Notes: generated from the sequence alone by a model not told the origin. DNA of 64,000 nt from Bianquea renquensis (GCF_014384895.1 NZ_JACRSQ010000005.1:85419-149418); one strand, 5' to 3'. Positions 17,442 through 24,798 are shown, counted from the stretch's first letter. Numbers and translations: made by a program.

Positions 17442-17647
17442 TCATCTGAGATGTATTCCATAAAGTCCCCGGGTTGGCAGTCTAAAAGATTGCAGACGGT
17501 TTCAATGTTTTTCCAGGAAATAGGCTTCCCTTCTCGTAACGATTGTATAACTCCTTCCGCCAGAAGTTTTTCCTTGCGTAAGACAGTGGTGTTATAGCCC
17601 TTTTCTTTTATAGCGGCAAGCACGTCTATTTTATAGACAAGTGGCAA
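17435..17647 (-). CDS. XRE-family (Cro/CI-type) small regulator
   Basis: A 70-residue one-domain helix-turn-helix protein: IDVLAAIKEKGYNTTVLRKE, then LLAEGVIQSLREGKPISWKN, ending ETVCNLLDCQPGDFMEYI. This is the compact XRE type often found as an antitoxin-like or self-regulating controller. The start is a TTG at 17647 with AAAGGGGGG 6 nt upstream. A promoter with three ATACACAGA repeats lies upstream, suggesting autoregulation. The downstream coiled-coil/Uma2 frame overlaps its stop region. Confidence 0.75.
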   Translation of the reverse strand: MPLVYKIDVLAAIKEKGYNTTVLRKEKLLAEGVIQSLREGKPISWKNIETVCNLLDCQPGDFMEYISDEK

Positions 17648-17693
17648 GCGTGCCCCCCCTTTACTGATAGTATAGATCGCTTCTACTGTATCC

Positions 17694-17793
17694 AGTATAG
17701 CACATGAATACACAGAAATCAATGTATAATATGCACAAATTAATACACAGAATTTAGTGTATTAAATCAATTAAAATACACAGATATCTGTGC
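17694..17793. promoter_or_regulatory. XRE promoter with three direct operator repeats
   Basis: On the minus strand TTGATT (17717-17722) and TATACT (17694-17699) are 17 bp apart and drive the XRE gene. ATACACAGA occurs at 17708-17716 (inside that spacer), 17743-17751 and 17776-17784, with steps of 35 and 33 bp, about three helical turns. A partial inverted copy AGTGTAT lies at 17756-17762, and the third copy forms the palindrome ACAGATATCTGT. A plus-strand TATAAT is at 17725-17730. This is a divergent regulatory region. Confidence 0.6.
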
Positions 17794-17826
17794 TATGATA
17801 GTATCATCAAAGACAGGGAGGCACCC

Positions 17827-17991
17827 AAAGACGACGCGCAGGGATTACACAATAAAGCGGTTGGCAAACTAGCCGAAGTGTCAAGGCTAACTGTATCCGC
17901 TGTAAAGAATGGCCGGTCATGCTCTGACGATACAGGCTGGAAGATAGCAGCGGCCTTAGATGTGGACTTGGCAGAAATCTTAGAGGATTAA
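17827..17991 (+). pseudogene. Second, startless XRE-type gene fragment
   Basis: The plus strand encodes KAVGKLAEVSRLTVSAVKNG, followed by SDDTGWKIAAALDVDLAEIL and a stop at 17989. This is a typical XRE helix-turn-helix, but no ATG, GTG or TTG opens the frame near the GGGAGG at 17816-17821. It is divergent from the intact XRE gene and shares the operator region. It may use an unusual start, or have lost its N-terminus by a frameshift. Confidence 0.5.
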
Positions 17992-18049
17992 GGGTATTCA
18001 CTATCTGCCCACTTGTAATCGGCTCTTTGACAACCGACGTCCCCATACC

Positions 18050-18073
18050 AAAGAAAAGCCCCTTCACGGGGCT
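18050..18073 (-). terminator. Terminator of Uma2 copy 3
   Basis: The minus strand reads AGCCCCGTGAAGGGGCT followed by TTTCTTT, a compact GC-rich hairpin with a T tail. Confidence 0.8.
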
Positions 18074-18083
18074 CTGAGAGGGG

Positions 18084-18638
18084 TTATGCAAGGTCTAGCT
18101 GGGTGAAGTCAATGCTGAGGTCCGCTAGGGTGTGAACTTTGATCGTGTCGCGGAAGGTGTAGGCTTCTGGGGAAATGTCTTGGTCCGCCAGATGGTAGAC
18201 GGTGATCGCTTCTCTGTCGGGGTTGACAATCCAGTATTCTTTGACGCCGTATTCCGCGTAAAGGTTTAGCTTTGTCAAGTAGTCCCGTCTTGATGTGCTA
18301 GGGCTCACGATCTCTATAATCCATGTGGGGGCGCCTATGCAACCCTTCTTTGTGATCTTATCACGATCACAGATGACCATAAGGTCAGGTTGAACGATGT
18401 TGGGCGTATCCTCGTCTTCGTGCTGGAGGTAAACATCGAAGGGAGCAGTAAATACTTCGCAGGCCTTGCCCTCTAAATAATTTCCGATTTTTCGGGTTAG
18501 AAATGTGCTGATTCGTTGATGGTTAGCACTAGGACCGGCCAAGTTGTAGATCTCGCCATCGATCAGTTCAGCCCGAACATCTTCGCCCAGGGCTTCCCAG
18601 TCGGCTAAAATTGCTTTCTTGGATTCGTGTAATGGCAT
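18084..18638 (-). CDS. Uma2-family (DUF820) restriction-endonuclease-fold protein, copy 3
   Basis: A 184-residue Uma2 protein with VQPDLMVICDRDK, WIIEIVSPSTS and RDYLTKLNLY at the putative PD-(D/E)XK positions. It is closest to copy 1 in the body (both share DTPNIVQPDL) and to copy 2 at the C-terminus (NPDREAITVYHLADQDI), a mosaic that suggests gene conversion among the three. The ATG at 18638 has AGGAGG upstream. It lies 10 nt downstream of an intact ribbon-helix-helix gene, so the two are surely co-transcribed, an arrangement resembling a toxin-antitoxin operon (inference). Confidence 0.82.
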   Translation of the reverse strand: MPLHESKKAILADWEALGEDVRAELIDGEIYNLAGPSANHQRISTFLTRKIGNYLEGKACEVFTAPFDVYLQHEDEDTPNIVQPDLMVICDRDKITKKGCIGAPTWIIEIVSPSTSRRDYLTKLNLYAEYGVKEYWIVNPDREAITVYHLADQDISPEAYTFRDTIKVHTLADLSIDFTQLDLA

Positions 18639-18648
18639 GGGATTCCTC

Positions 18649-18867
18649 CTATTCCTCATTGTCACGTTCCATGGTTTCATCTATGGCGCGAACAACAAAG
18701 GCATTCATACTTTCTTCCTGGCTCTCTGCATGAGCTTTAATAATTGCCTTTTGACCTTTAGGGACTCTTATGCGCACATCTTCAACGGCTTCTTTTAGGT
18801 ATTTTGCATTAGCCTTGCGCCTAGCGTCGGTCTGCCCTGTATACGTGCTCTTCTTTTCTTGTGGCAT
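18649..18867 (-). CDS. Ribbon-helix-helix (Arc/CopG-like) regulator, antitoxin-like
   Basis: A 72-residue protein: a basic N-terminus (ARRKANAKYLKEAVE), then DVRIRVPKGQKAIIKAHAES forming the beta-strand and first helix, and SMNAFVVRAIDETMERDNEE as the second helix. It is the pattern of short Arc-type antitoxins. The ATG at 18867 has GGTGAGG upstream. Ten nt separate it from Uma2 copy 3. A set of three half-palindromic sites lies upstream (18967-19056), consistent with autoregulation. Confidence 0.75.
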   Translation of the reverse strand: MPQEKKSTYTGQTDARRKANAKYLKEAVEDVRIRVPKGQKAIIKAHAESQEESMNAFVVRAIDETMERDNEE

Positions 18868-18966
18868 AGCCTCACCATCCATTTCAATGGTTTTATTATG
18901 GAATAATGGGACGATAAAATAAATCAGCGCCTTTTCCATCTTTCATGATCATTATAGCATATGTAA

Positions 18967-19056
18967 ATATGTGTGTCCATATACAATATGGCTAAACTTT
19001 TAATATATGTGTTCCCACATATATAAGGCTTGCCAATTGAAATACATGTACCCACA
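18967..19056. promoter_or_regulatory. Three ATGTG-type operator-like sites upstream of the RHH-Uma2 operon
   Basis: Related imperfect palindromes are centred near 18975 (ATATGTGTGTCCATATA), 19013 (TATATGTGTTCCCACATATA, perfect 8-bp arms) and 19050 (ACATGTACCCACATG). The steps are about 38 and 37 bp. The layout copies the triple repeat in front of the XRE gene but with an unrelated motif. Confidence 0.5.
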
Positions 19057-19093
19057 TGCAAAGCTAATCTCATCAAAAGCAAGGCGCCCCAAG

Positions 19094-19420
19094 ATGAGCA
19101 TAACCGATATGGCTAGTAAGGCAAGAGAGCTAAAGGAATTGAAGAGAATGGCAGAGGATACATTGAAATTCTAGAAGCAGACACGACAATTGACGTCCTT
19201 CCTACAGGGGAAAGGAGTGTCAGATGAAGCAATAATTGCAGAAGAGAATCAAAAGCGCTGCGTTTCACCCATGACCGACAAGGAATTACAGCGAGCCAGT
19301 ATAAGGGCCTCATTCCAAATTCAGAACGAAGTCGGGAAGAACTCCAGGAAATGGGGCGCAGAGGTGGAATCAAAAGCGGAGAAGTTTGCTGGGAGGTCGA
19401 AAGTTTCAAAAATTTCATGA
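19094..19420 (+). pseudogene. Degenerate plus-strand gene remnants beside the tRNA operon
   Basis: An ATG at 19094 opens SITDMASKARELKELKRMAE but hits TAG at 19172. A shifted frame continues IEILEADTTIDVLPTGERSV, and a third frame carries SDEAIIAEENQKRCVSPMTD and KELQRASIRASFQIQNEVGK up to 19420. The first piece resembles short helical proteins found in phages and integrative elements. I read the whole as one or two decayed element genes; no function is assigned. Confidence 0.4.
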
Positions 19421-19433
19421 ACGAGCCATGAAC

Positions 19434-19458
19434 TAAAAAAGGTCCCCCACCGGGAACC
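19434..19458 (-). terminator. Terminator of the tRNA operon
   Basis: The minus strand reads GGTTCCCGGTGGGGGACC followed by TTTTTT, an imperfect hairpin with one G-U pair, about 14 bp after the tRNA-Gly gene. Confidence 0.7.
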
Positions 19459-19471
19459 CGCTACATCAGCA

Positions 19472-19543
19472 AGCGCGAAACGGGATTCGAACCCGCGGCC
19501 CTCGCCTTGGCAAGGCGATGCTCTACCTCTGAGCCATTCGCGC
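19472..19543 (-). tRNA. tRNA-Gly (GCC)
   Basis: A 72-nt cloverleaf: acceptor GCGCGAA/TTCGCGC, D arm GCTC/GAGC, anticodon stem TCGCC/GGCGA with loop TTGCCAA (anticodon GCC), T arm GCGGG/CCCGT around TTCGAAT. The discriminator base is U, as usual for Gly. CCA is not encoded. It is last in the operon and borders the Uma2 island. Confidence 0.93.
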
Positions 19544-19551
19544 AGATAAAA

Positions 19552-19630
19552 ACAGCAATATGCAACAGCAATATGCAACAGCAATATGCAACAGCAATAT
19601 GCAACAGCAATATGCAACAGCAATATGCTG
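19552..19630. repeat. 13-bp tandem repeat, six copies, between tRNA-Met and tRNA-Gly
   Basis: The unit ACAGCAATATGCA starts at exact 13-nt steps (GCAATATG at 19555, 19568, 19581, 19594, 19607 and 19620). The last unit changes to CAATATGCTGTTG, so the end folds into a short hairpin. It lies inside the tRNA operon transcript. Confidence 0.9.
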
Positions 19631-19636
19631 TTGTAG

Positions 19637-19710
19637 TAGCGGAGGACAGATTTGAACTGCCGACACCGCGGGTATGAACCGCGTGCTCTCGCCAACTGAG
19701 CTACTCCGCC
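19637..19710 (-). tRNA. tRNA-Met (CAT, elongator type)
   Basis: A 74-nt cloverleaf: acceptor GGCGGAG/CTCCGCT with a G-U first pair, D arm GCTC/GAGC, anticodon stem CGCGG/CCGCG with loop TTCATAC (anticodon CAT), T arm TTCAAAT. The paired acceptor end and the TTCATAC loop favour elongator Met over initiator or Ile2. CCA is not encoded. Confidence 0.88.
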
Positions 19711-19751
19711 AAATTTTTCAACGATCCCCGAAAGGCGAATCGAAAGAAAAA

Positions 19752-19825
19752 TGGGCCTTCAGGGACTCGAACCCGGGACCGTCCGGTTATGAGCCGGATG
19801 CTCTAACCAACTGAGCTAAAGGCCC
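19752..19825 (-). tRNA. tRNA with CAT anticodon, probably tRNA-Ile2 (lysidine type)
   Basis: A 74-nt cloverleaf: acceptor GGGCCTT/AAGGCCC, D arm GCTC/GAGC, anticodon stem CCGG with loop CTCATAA (anticodon CAT), T loop TTCGAGT. The D-arm and anticodon loop resemble the Bacillus-type minor Ile tRNA (AUA-reading after lysidine modification) more than Met. Met remains an alternative. CCA is not encoded. Confidence 0.85.
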
Positions 19826-19831
19826 GAAAAA

Positions 19832-19903
19832 TGACCCGTGAGAGAATCGAACTCTCGTTACCGCCGTGAGAGGGCGGTGTCTTGACCGCTTGACCAACGG
19901 GCC
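19832..19903 (-). tRNA. tRNA-Glu (CTC)
   Basis: A 72-nt cloverleaf: acceptor GGCCCGT/ACGGGTC, D arm TGGTCAAGCGGTCAAGAC, anticodon stem CCGCC/GGCGG with loop CTCTCAC (anticodon CTC), T arm GAGAG/CTCTC around TTCGATT. First gene of the operon. CCA is not encoded. Confidence 0.92.
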
Positions 19904-19922
19904 ATGTCCTAACGCGAAGATT

Positions 19923-19951
19923 ATTATATCATAGGGGTTCGGGGATGTCAA
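19923..19951 (-). promoter_or_regulatory. Perfect-consensus SigA promoter of the tRNA operon
   Basis: On the minus strand TTGACA (19946-19951) and TATAAT (19923-19928) stand 17 bp apart, about 20 bp upstream of the tRNA-Glu 5' end, as expected for a stable-RNA operon. Confidence 0.9.
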
Positions 19952-20021
19952 TACACATTTTACAAAATTTTTCCCCGCGGTGAGTCCGCCAAAGGCGGAC
20001 CTGAATCCGAAGAACCGGAGA

Positions 20022-20048
20022 AAAAAGTTCGCGGAACGCGAACTTTTT
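20022..20048. terminator. Symmetrical hairpin terminator
   Basis: A perfect 12-bp stem (20022-20033 with 20037-20048) has a GAA loop, with A5 before and T5 after, so it can act in both directions. A GTCCGCC-AAA-GGCGGAC hairpin (19984-20000) lies just upstream. It separates the tRNA operon from the ATPase gene. Confidence 0.75.
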
Positions 20049-20164
20049 CAAGTAGATCAGTAGAGCGGTTCTAAGCCGGGACATGTCCTCATATATATGC
20101 AATAGTGGCTTGCCTGTCCCAACAAAGGGAGGGAGAGCCAAGACTGTATGTGAGGTGGGAGACG

Positions 20165-22873
20165 ATGTCCGGCAATGAACCAAAAAGACAAGAACAGCTG
20201 GGATTGAACTGGGGGCAGGTGGAAGAGTCCAGGCGCCAATATGGATCCAATGAGATTACAAGGAAAAAGGCAAAGAGTTTTGGACGGCGGTATCTCGAAA
20301 GCTTTGGAGATCCGACGATTAAAATTTTGCTTGTGGTCCTCGCGCTGAATGTCATATTTTTCCTTCGTAATTTTGACTGGTATGAATCGGTAGGGATTGC
20401 AATTTCAATCTTGGTTGCGACGCTGGTATCCACCATGTCGGAACATGGAAGCCAGGTAGCCTTCGATAAGCTTATGGCGGACGCCTCCAGGACGAAGTGT
20501 AAAATATGGAGAGGGAATGTGTTGGAGGAGCTGCCAGTTACAGATGTTGTTGTCGGTGATTATGTCAAGCTCCAGGCTGGAGACCGCATACCGGCAGACG
20601 GCATTTTGATTCAAGGGAATCTGGAGGTGGATCAATCGGCGCTCAATGGAGAGACGAAGGAGGCGCACAAGACCGCGGCCCCATATCTTCAAAAGCCTAC
20701 AGAGCGAAGGCGAAATCTGCTGGATCCCCATACCCTGTTTAGCGGAAGCGTCGTGTGCGAGGGAGAAGGGATTTTATGGGTCCAATATGTAGGTGACGCA
20801 ACCTTTTACGGGGATCTTGCAAAGGAATTGCAGATCGAGGACCAGGAGAGTCCTCTAAAGCGCCGCTTGGCAGATTTGGCGAAGACCATCAGTAAATTCG
20901 GCTATATGGGAGCCGCTTTAGTTTTTTGTGCATCGCTATTCGAATCCATCGGCCTGGATAATCATTTTGTCGGGGCCGCGATGCTGGCGCATGTGTCAGA
21001 TCCGTACCGGCTCTTAGGGGACTTGTTAAAAGCCATTGCCCTGGCGGTTACGGTTATCGTCGTTGCCGTGCCGGAAGGGCTGCCCCTGATGATCACCGTG
21101 GTTCTGTCTTCGAATATGAAGAAAATGGTTAAAGACAATGTGCTGGTGCGAAAGCTTGTGGGCATTGAGACGGCGGGAAGTCTGAATATTTTATTTACCG
21201 ATAAAACAGGAACTTTGACAGAAGGAAAATTGAGCGTTGCCAGTTATTTAAATGGAGATGGGACGGAGTTGGACACACCGCGGGATCTGCAAGCCTATCC
21301 CAATATATGGGAAATGTTTTATATTTCCTCCGTGTATAACAATAGCTCCCAATTGGGGCATGAAAACGGCAGGCCAGCGGTCATGGGCGGCAATTCTACA
21401 GACAGAGCACTGCTAGAATTTGCAGTGTCAGGGGGGCTTCCCCAGGAAAAATCCATTACAGTTTTGTCCACGATTCCCTTTAAAAGCGAAAACAAGTATG
21501 CGGCAGCCAGGATTGCAGGAGATTGGAACACGACGCTATTGAAGGGAGCGCCGGAAAAGATAGTATCCCGCTGTCGGTATTATTATGACATGTCGGGCAA
21601 GAAGCGGGAATTCACGGCTGAACTCTCCCTGCGGCGGAAGATGAAGGACATGTCGTCGCGGGGAATTCGGCTTCTGGCACTGGCCGTATCCGATGCGGAG
21701 GTGAGAGAGAAGACTTCCTTTCCAGAATTGACTCTTATCGGGATTGTGGGGATCCGCGATAAAGCGAGGAAGTCGGCAAGAGATAGCATCCGGCAGGTGA
21801 CGGGGGCAGGCGTTCAGGTGGTGATGGTTACGGGGGACGGAAAAGATACGGCGGCGGCCATCGCCAGGGAAATAGGTCTTGTTGGCAGTCGCGATCCGGA
21901 GTGCGCGATCATGACCTCGGATGAACTCAATCGGCTAAGCGATGAACAGGTTAAGAGGATTTTGCCCTCTCTTCGAGTCGTAGCGAGGGCGCTACCTGGG
22001 GATAAAAGCCGGCTGGTGCGGGTGGCCGGGGAAATGGGTCTCGTGACAGGCATGACAGGCGACGGGGTGAACGACGCTCCGGCCTTGAAGAAGGCGGACG
22101 TTGGATTTGCCATGGGCAGCGGCTCTGAGGTGGCAAAAGAGGCCGGCGATATCATTATTCTAGATAATAATTTTCTATCCATCGGAAACGCGATTTTATA
22201 CGGGAGAACCATTTTTAAGAGCATCCGAAAATTTATCATCTATCAGCTCTCCAGCAACGTATGCGCCGTGGGGATCTCTATTGTCGGGCATTTTATCGGC
22301 ATCGATACGCCCATCACAGTCATCCAGATGCTGTGGGTCAATATGGTCATGGATACCCTGTCAAGCCTTGCCTTCGCCGGTGAACCACCCCTGGCTGAAT
22401 ATATGGAAGAAAAGCCGAAGCGGAGGGAGGATAAAATCATTAACCGCTATATGGCGTCCCAAATTGGACTGGCCGGGGGCTACACCATGCTTCTGAGTAT
22501 TGCCTTCTACAAGCTGCCCCTGCTGCAGAATATGTTCCGCAGCGCGCCGGATCAGCGCTATCTTCTCACAGGCTTCTTTGGCTTTTTCATGTTTTCGTTT
22601 ATCTTCAATGCCCTCAATGCCAGGACGCCGAGGATCAATCTGCTAGCCAATATTTGGAAGAATAAAGCCTTTTTAGGGATTATGGGGATGACGTTCGCCA
22701 TACAGCTAGGACTGATCTATCTGGGAGGTCCCGTATTTCGGGCTTACGGATTGACTGCGAAAGAGTTGGCGTTTGTTATTTTGCTGGCGCTTTCCATTAT
22801 TCCGGTCGATTTGATCCGCAAGATCTGGCTCCGCCGAAAGTCCTCAAAGGAAGAAATCGCACGGTTTTTATAG
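20165..22873 (+). CDS. P-type ATPase, calcium-transporting (P2) type
   Basis: A 902-residue P2-type cation pump, most like bacterial Ca2+-ATPases. The N-terminal cation ATPase domain is followed by the A domain (VDQSALNGETKEAH), the M4 ion site PEGLPLMITVV, the phosphorylation motif DKTGTLTEG (Asp about residue 346) and the hinge TGDGVNDAPALKKADVGFAM (about 631). A C-terminal bundle of six helices follows, with M6 NMVMDTLSSLAFA. The ATG at 20165 was chosen for its GGGAG; a GTG at 20105 would add 20 atypical residues. Ion specificity (Ca2+ versus another cation) is inferred from PEGLP and the M6 sequence. The A-domain loop is NGE instead of the common TGE. Confidence 0.9.
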   Translation: MSGNEPKRQEQLGLNWGQVEESRRQYGSNEITRKKAKSFGRRYLESFGDPTIKILLVVLALNVIFFLRNFDWYESVGIAISILVATLVSTMSEHGSQVAFDKLMADASRTKCKIWRGNVLEELPVTDVVVGDYVKLQAGDRIPADGILIQGNLEVDQSALNGETKEAHKTAAPYLQKPTERRRNLLDPHTLFSGSVVCEGEGILWVQYVGDATFYGDLAKELQIEDQESPLKRRLADLAKTISKFGYMGAALVFCASLFESIGLDNHFVGAAMLAHVSDPYRLLGDLLKAIALAVTVIVVAVPEGLPLMITVVLSSNMKKMVKDNVLVRKLVGIETAGSLNILFTDKTGTLTEGKLSVASYLNGDGTELDTPRDLQAYPNIWEMFYISSVYNNSSQLGHENGRPAVMGGNSTDRALLEFAVSGGLPQEKSITVLSTIPFKSENKYAAARIAGDWNTTLLKGAPEKIVSRCRYYYDMSGKKREFTAELSLRRKMKDMSSRGIRLLALAVSDAEVREKTSFPELTLIGIVGIRDKARKSARDSIRQVTGAGVQVVMVTGDGKDTAAAIAREIGLVGSRDPECAIMTSDELNRLSDEQVKRILPSLRVVARALPGDKSRLVRVAGEMGLVTGMTGDGVNDAPALKKADVGFAMGSGSEVAKEAGDIIILDNNFLSIGNAILYGRTIFKSIRKFIIYQLSSNVCAVGISIVGHFIGIDTPITVIQMLWVNMVMDTLSSLAFAGEPPLAEYMEEKPKRREDKIINRYMASQIGLAGGYTMLLSIAFYKLPLLQNMFRSAPDQRYLLTGFFGFFMFSFIFNALNARTPRINLLANIWKNKAFLGIMGMTFAIQLGLIYLGGPVFRAYGLTAKELAFVILLALSIIPVDLIRKIWLRRKSSKEEIARFL

Positions 22874-22901
22874 AAATGGATGGTTTTAAGTCTCTTGACC
22901 A

Positions 22902-22976
22902 GCTAACGCGCGTCAGCTATAAAACGCTAACGCGCGTTAAAAAAGATATACAATCCTCCTATTGTTGTGATATAAT
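22902..22976 (+). promoter_or_regulatory. Promoter region with two ACGCGCGT palindromes before the Fpg-like gene
   Basis: GCTAACGCGCGT occurs at 22902-22913 and 22926-22937, exactly 24 bp apart; each copy lies in a near-palindrome (the second is TAACGCGCGTTA). They precede an extended -10 TGATATAAT (TATAAT at 22971-22976) with a weak -35 TATACA. The paired sites suggest an operator; alternatively the second palindrome with its A6 run may end the ATPase transcript. Confidence 0.45.
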
Positions 22977-23013
22977 ATAGGGCAAAGCAACCAAATAATG
23001 AGGAGGAGTCAGT

Positions 23014-23841
23014 ATGATCGAAATTCCAGAAGCACAGACATTAGCCAAGCAGAGCAATCAGTTTCTGACGGGTAGGACCATGACAAAAGTTGAGGCAAAC
23101 CATACCCCCCACGGATTCGCGTGGTACGCCGGCGATCCTGCACAGTATCCTCAAATTTTGACGGACCGCGTCATAGAATCCGCCTTTTCTGTGGGAGGGT
23201 TTGTGCGGATCCAGGCACAGGATTCGGAGATGGTTTTCTTCGACGGCGTCAACCTGCGCCTGATACCAGCCGGTACAAAGAGACCGGCCAAACATCAATT
23301 TATAGCGGAGCTGGATGACGGATCCGCGCTTGTGGTTACGACCCAAATGTACGGGGGAATCATGGCCTTCGCGAAAGGCGCGTGGGAGAACGGCTATTAT
23401 CAAGTCGCGGCGGACAAGCCGTCACCGCTCAGCGATGAATTCTCTGAAGTGTATTTTGATAAGCTGTGCGCTGGCCTGCCGGGTAAGCTGTCAGTAAAAG
23501 CGCTGCTGGCAACGGAACAGCGGATTCCAGGACTGGGGAACGGAGTCCTCCAAGATATTTTGTTTATTAGTGGAATTCACCCAAAGAAAAAGCTATCTGC
23601 GCTGACAGACGAAGACAAAGAGCGTATCTATCACGCAATCAAGACTGTGCTGCGGGAGATGACGGATCAGGGCGGCCGCGATACAGAAAAGGATCTATTG
23701 GGCGCGCCAGGAGGGTATTCGACAATCCTCAGCCGTAAGACCGCCGGGACACCGTGCCCACGGTGCAATGCCATCATCAAGAAAGAAGCCTATCTCGGCG
23801 GAAGCATCTACTACTGTCCTTCCTGCCAACAAGCGGAGTGA
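23014..23841 (+). CDS. Fpg/Nei-family DNA glycosylase-like protein lacking the N-terminal proline
   Basis: A 275-residue protein with the Fpg/Nei architecture: N-terminal beta-sandwich, a helix-two-turn-helix region (KALLATEQRIPGLGNGVLQD, matching the family's G-N-x-L-x-D), and a C-terminal zinc finger (GTPCPRCNAIIKKEAYLGGS then YYCPSC). Canonical enzymes start M-P-E(L) with Pro2 as the Schiff-base nucleophile; this one starts M-I-E-I-P-E, so Pro2 is replaced by Ile while Glu3 is kept. It may be an altered glycosylase or a lesion- or DNA-binding protein. The start is fixed by AGGAGG upstream. Confidence 0.8.
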   Translation: MIEIPEAQTLAKQSNQFLTGRTMTKVEANHTPHGFAWYAGDPAQYPQILTDRVIESAFSVGGFVRIQAQDSEMVFFDGVNLRLIPAGTKRPAKHQFIAELDDGSALVVTTQMYGGIMAFAKGAWENGYYQVAADKPSPLSDEFSEVYFDKLCAGLPGKLSVKALLATEQRIPGLGNGVLQDILFISGIHPKKKLSALTDEDKERIYHAIKTVLREMTDQGGRDTEKDLLGAPGGYSTILSRKTAGTPCPRCNAIIKKEAYLGGSIYYCPSCQQAE

Positions 23842-23876
23842 AGCTGGAATGTGAGACACCCAGCACGCAGCCTCGC

Positions 23877-24707
23877 TCAGCTCAGAAGACCGTTAGCTTG
23901 CACCGCTGCATTCATTTTATAGAATTTATAAGGGGTGATTCCCTTTATCTTTTTAAAAACGGAGGTAAAGTAATTGCTGTCATTAAATCCGCATTGTGCG
24001 GCGACTTCCGTGATGGAACAGCGGCTCGATGCTGTTAGCAGCCGGGCGGCATTGTGAATGCGCACATGGGTGATATATTCATTGATGCCCATGCCGGATA
24101 CGGCCTTGAATTTCCTGGAGAGAAATCCCTCGCTGAGAGCAAAGCGTTTGCTCAGCGATTTCAGCGACAGGTCGTTGGCATAATTGGCGCTGATATATTC
24201 AGAGACGGTGCGGATCAATTTGTCGGATGCGTTCTCATGCGGAATGGAATCGCATTTTAGGCGGCAGAGCAGTGTCAGAAGCTCCAGGATGTAGAGACGG
24301 ATCATGATCTGCTGAAAGGCACTGTGCTTTTCAAATTCAGTTTCCAGCTTGTGCAGAATTTCTTCCACCTGATACAGTTGATTGACTGGGAGACTGATCC
24401 GTTTGCACCCACAGAGTTCGTCCAGGAGGGGACGGGTTTCGCTGTCAATCAGACTGTCGTTAAAGCTTATGAGCATCCGCTCACTGTGAAGACAGGTCTC
24501 GCTATCTGTCTTGTGCAGAACCCCCTTGGGGATCATGATAAAATTGCCGGGCTCCAAATGAAAGATTTCATCGCCAACAAAGTATTTTGTTTCCCCGTTC
24601 CTCAGGTAGTACAACTCATAACTGCTGTGACAATGGATACCGGTAATTTTGCGCTGGTTGGTCACCTTGTTGTGAGAAAATAGTGGATTTTTCCCTTCCA
24701 GATCCAT
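23877..24707 (-). CDS. AraC-family regulator, probably of the uxaB-uxaA operon
   Basis: A 276-residue regulator with an N-terminal cupin domain (ITGIHCHSSYELYYLRNGET, LEPGNFIMIPKGVLHK) and a C-terminal AraC DNA-binding domain (LSLKSLSKRFALSEGFLSRK, SITEVAAQCGFNDSNYFTSV, FKKIKGITPYKFYK). The start at 24707 has GGGGGAG 8 nt upstream. It is divergent from the tagaturonate reductase gene, the usual arrangement for a local activator, so uronate-derived inducers are likely (inference). Confidence 0.88.
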   Translation of the reverse strand: MDLEGKNPLFSHNKVTNQRKITGIHCHSSYELYYLRNGETKYFVGDEIFHLEPGNFIMIPKGVLHKTDSETCLHSERMLISFNDSLIDSETRPLLDELCGCKRISLPVNQLYQVEEILHKLETEFEKHSAFQQIMIRLYILELLTLLCRLKCDSIPHENASDKLIRTVSEYISANYANDLSLKSLSKRFALSEGFLSRKFKAVSGMGINEYITHVRIHNAARLLTASSRCSITEVAAQCGFNDSNYFTSVFKKIKGITPYKFYKMNAAVQANGLLS

Positions 24708-24798
24708 ATGGAACTCCCCCTTTTGCGTATCTACACTACAAGTTTACCACAGGAAACCTGATGGGACAATCAAAATATTCGTGTTTTTCTTGAAACTA

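Noticed and set aside
19552..19630. Regular repeats that might suggest a CRISPR array
   Set aside because: Units are 13 bp and directly adjacent, with no spacers; no cas genes nearby.
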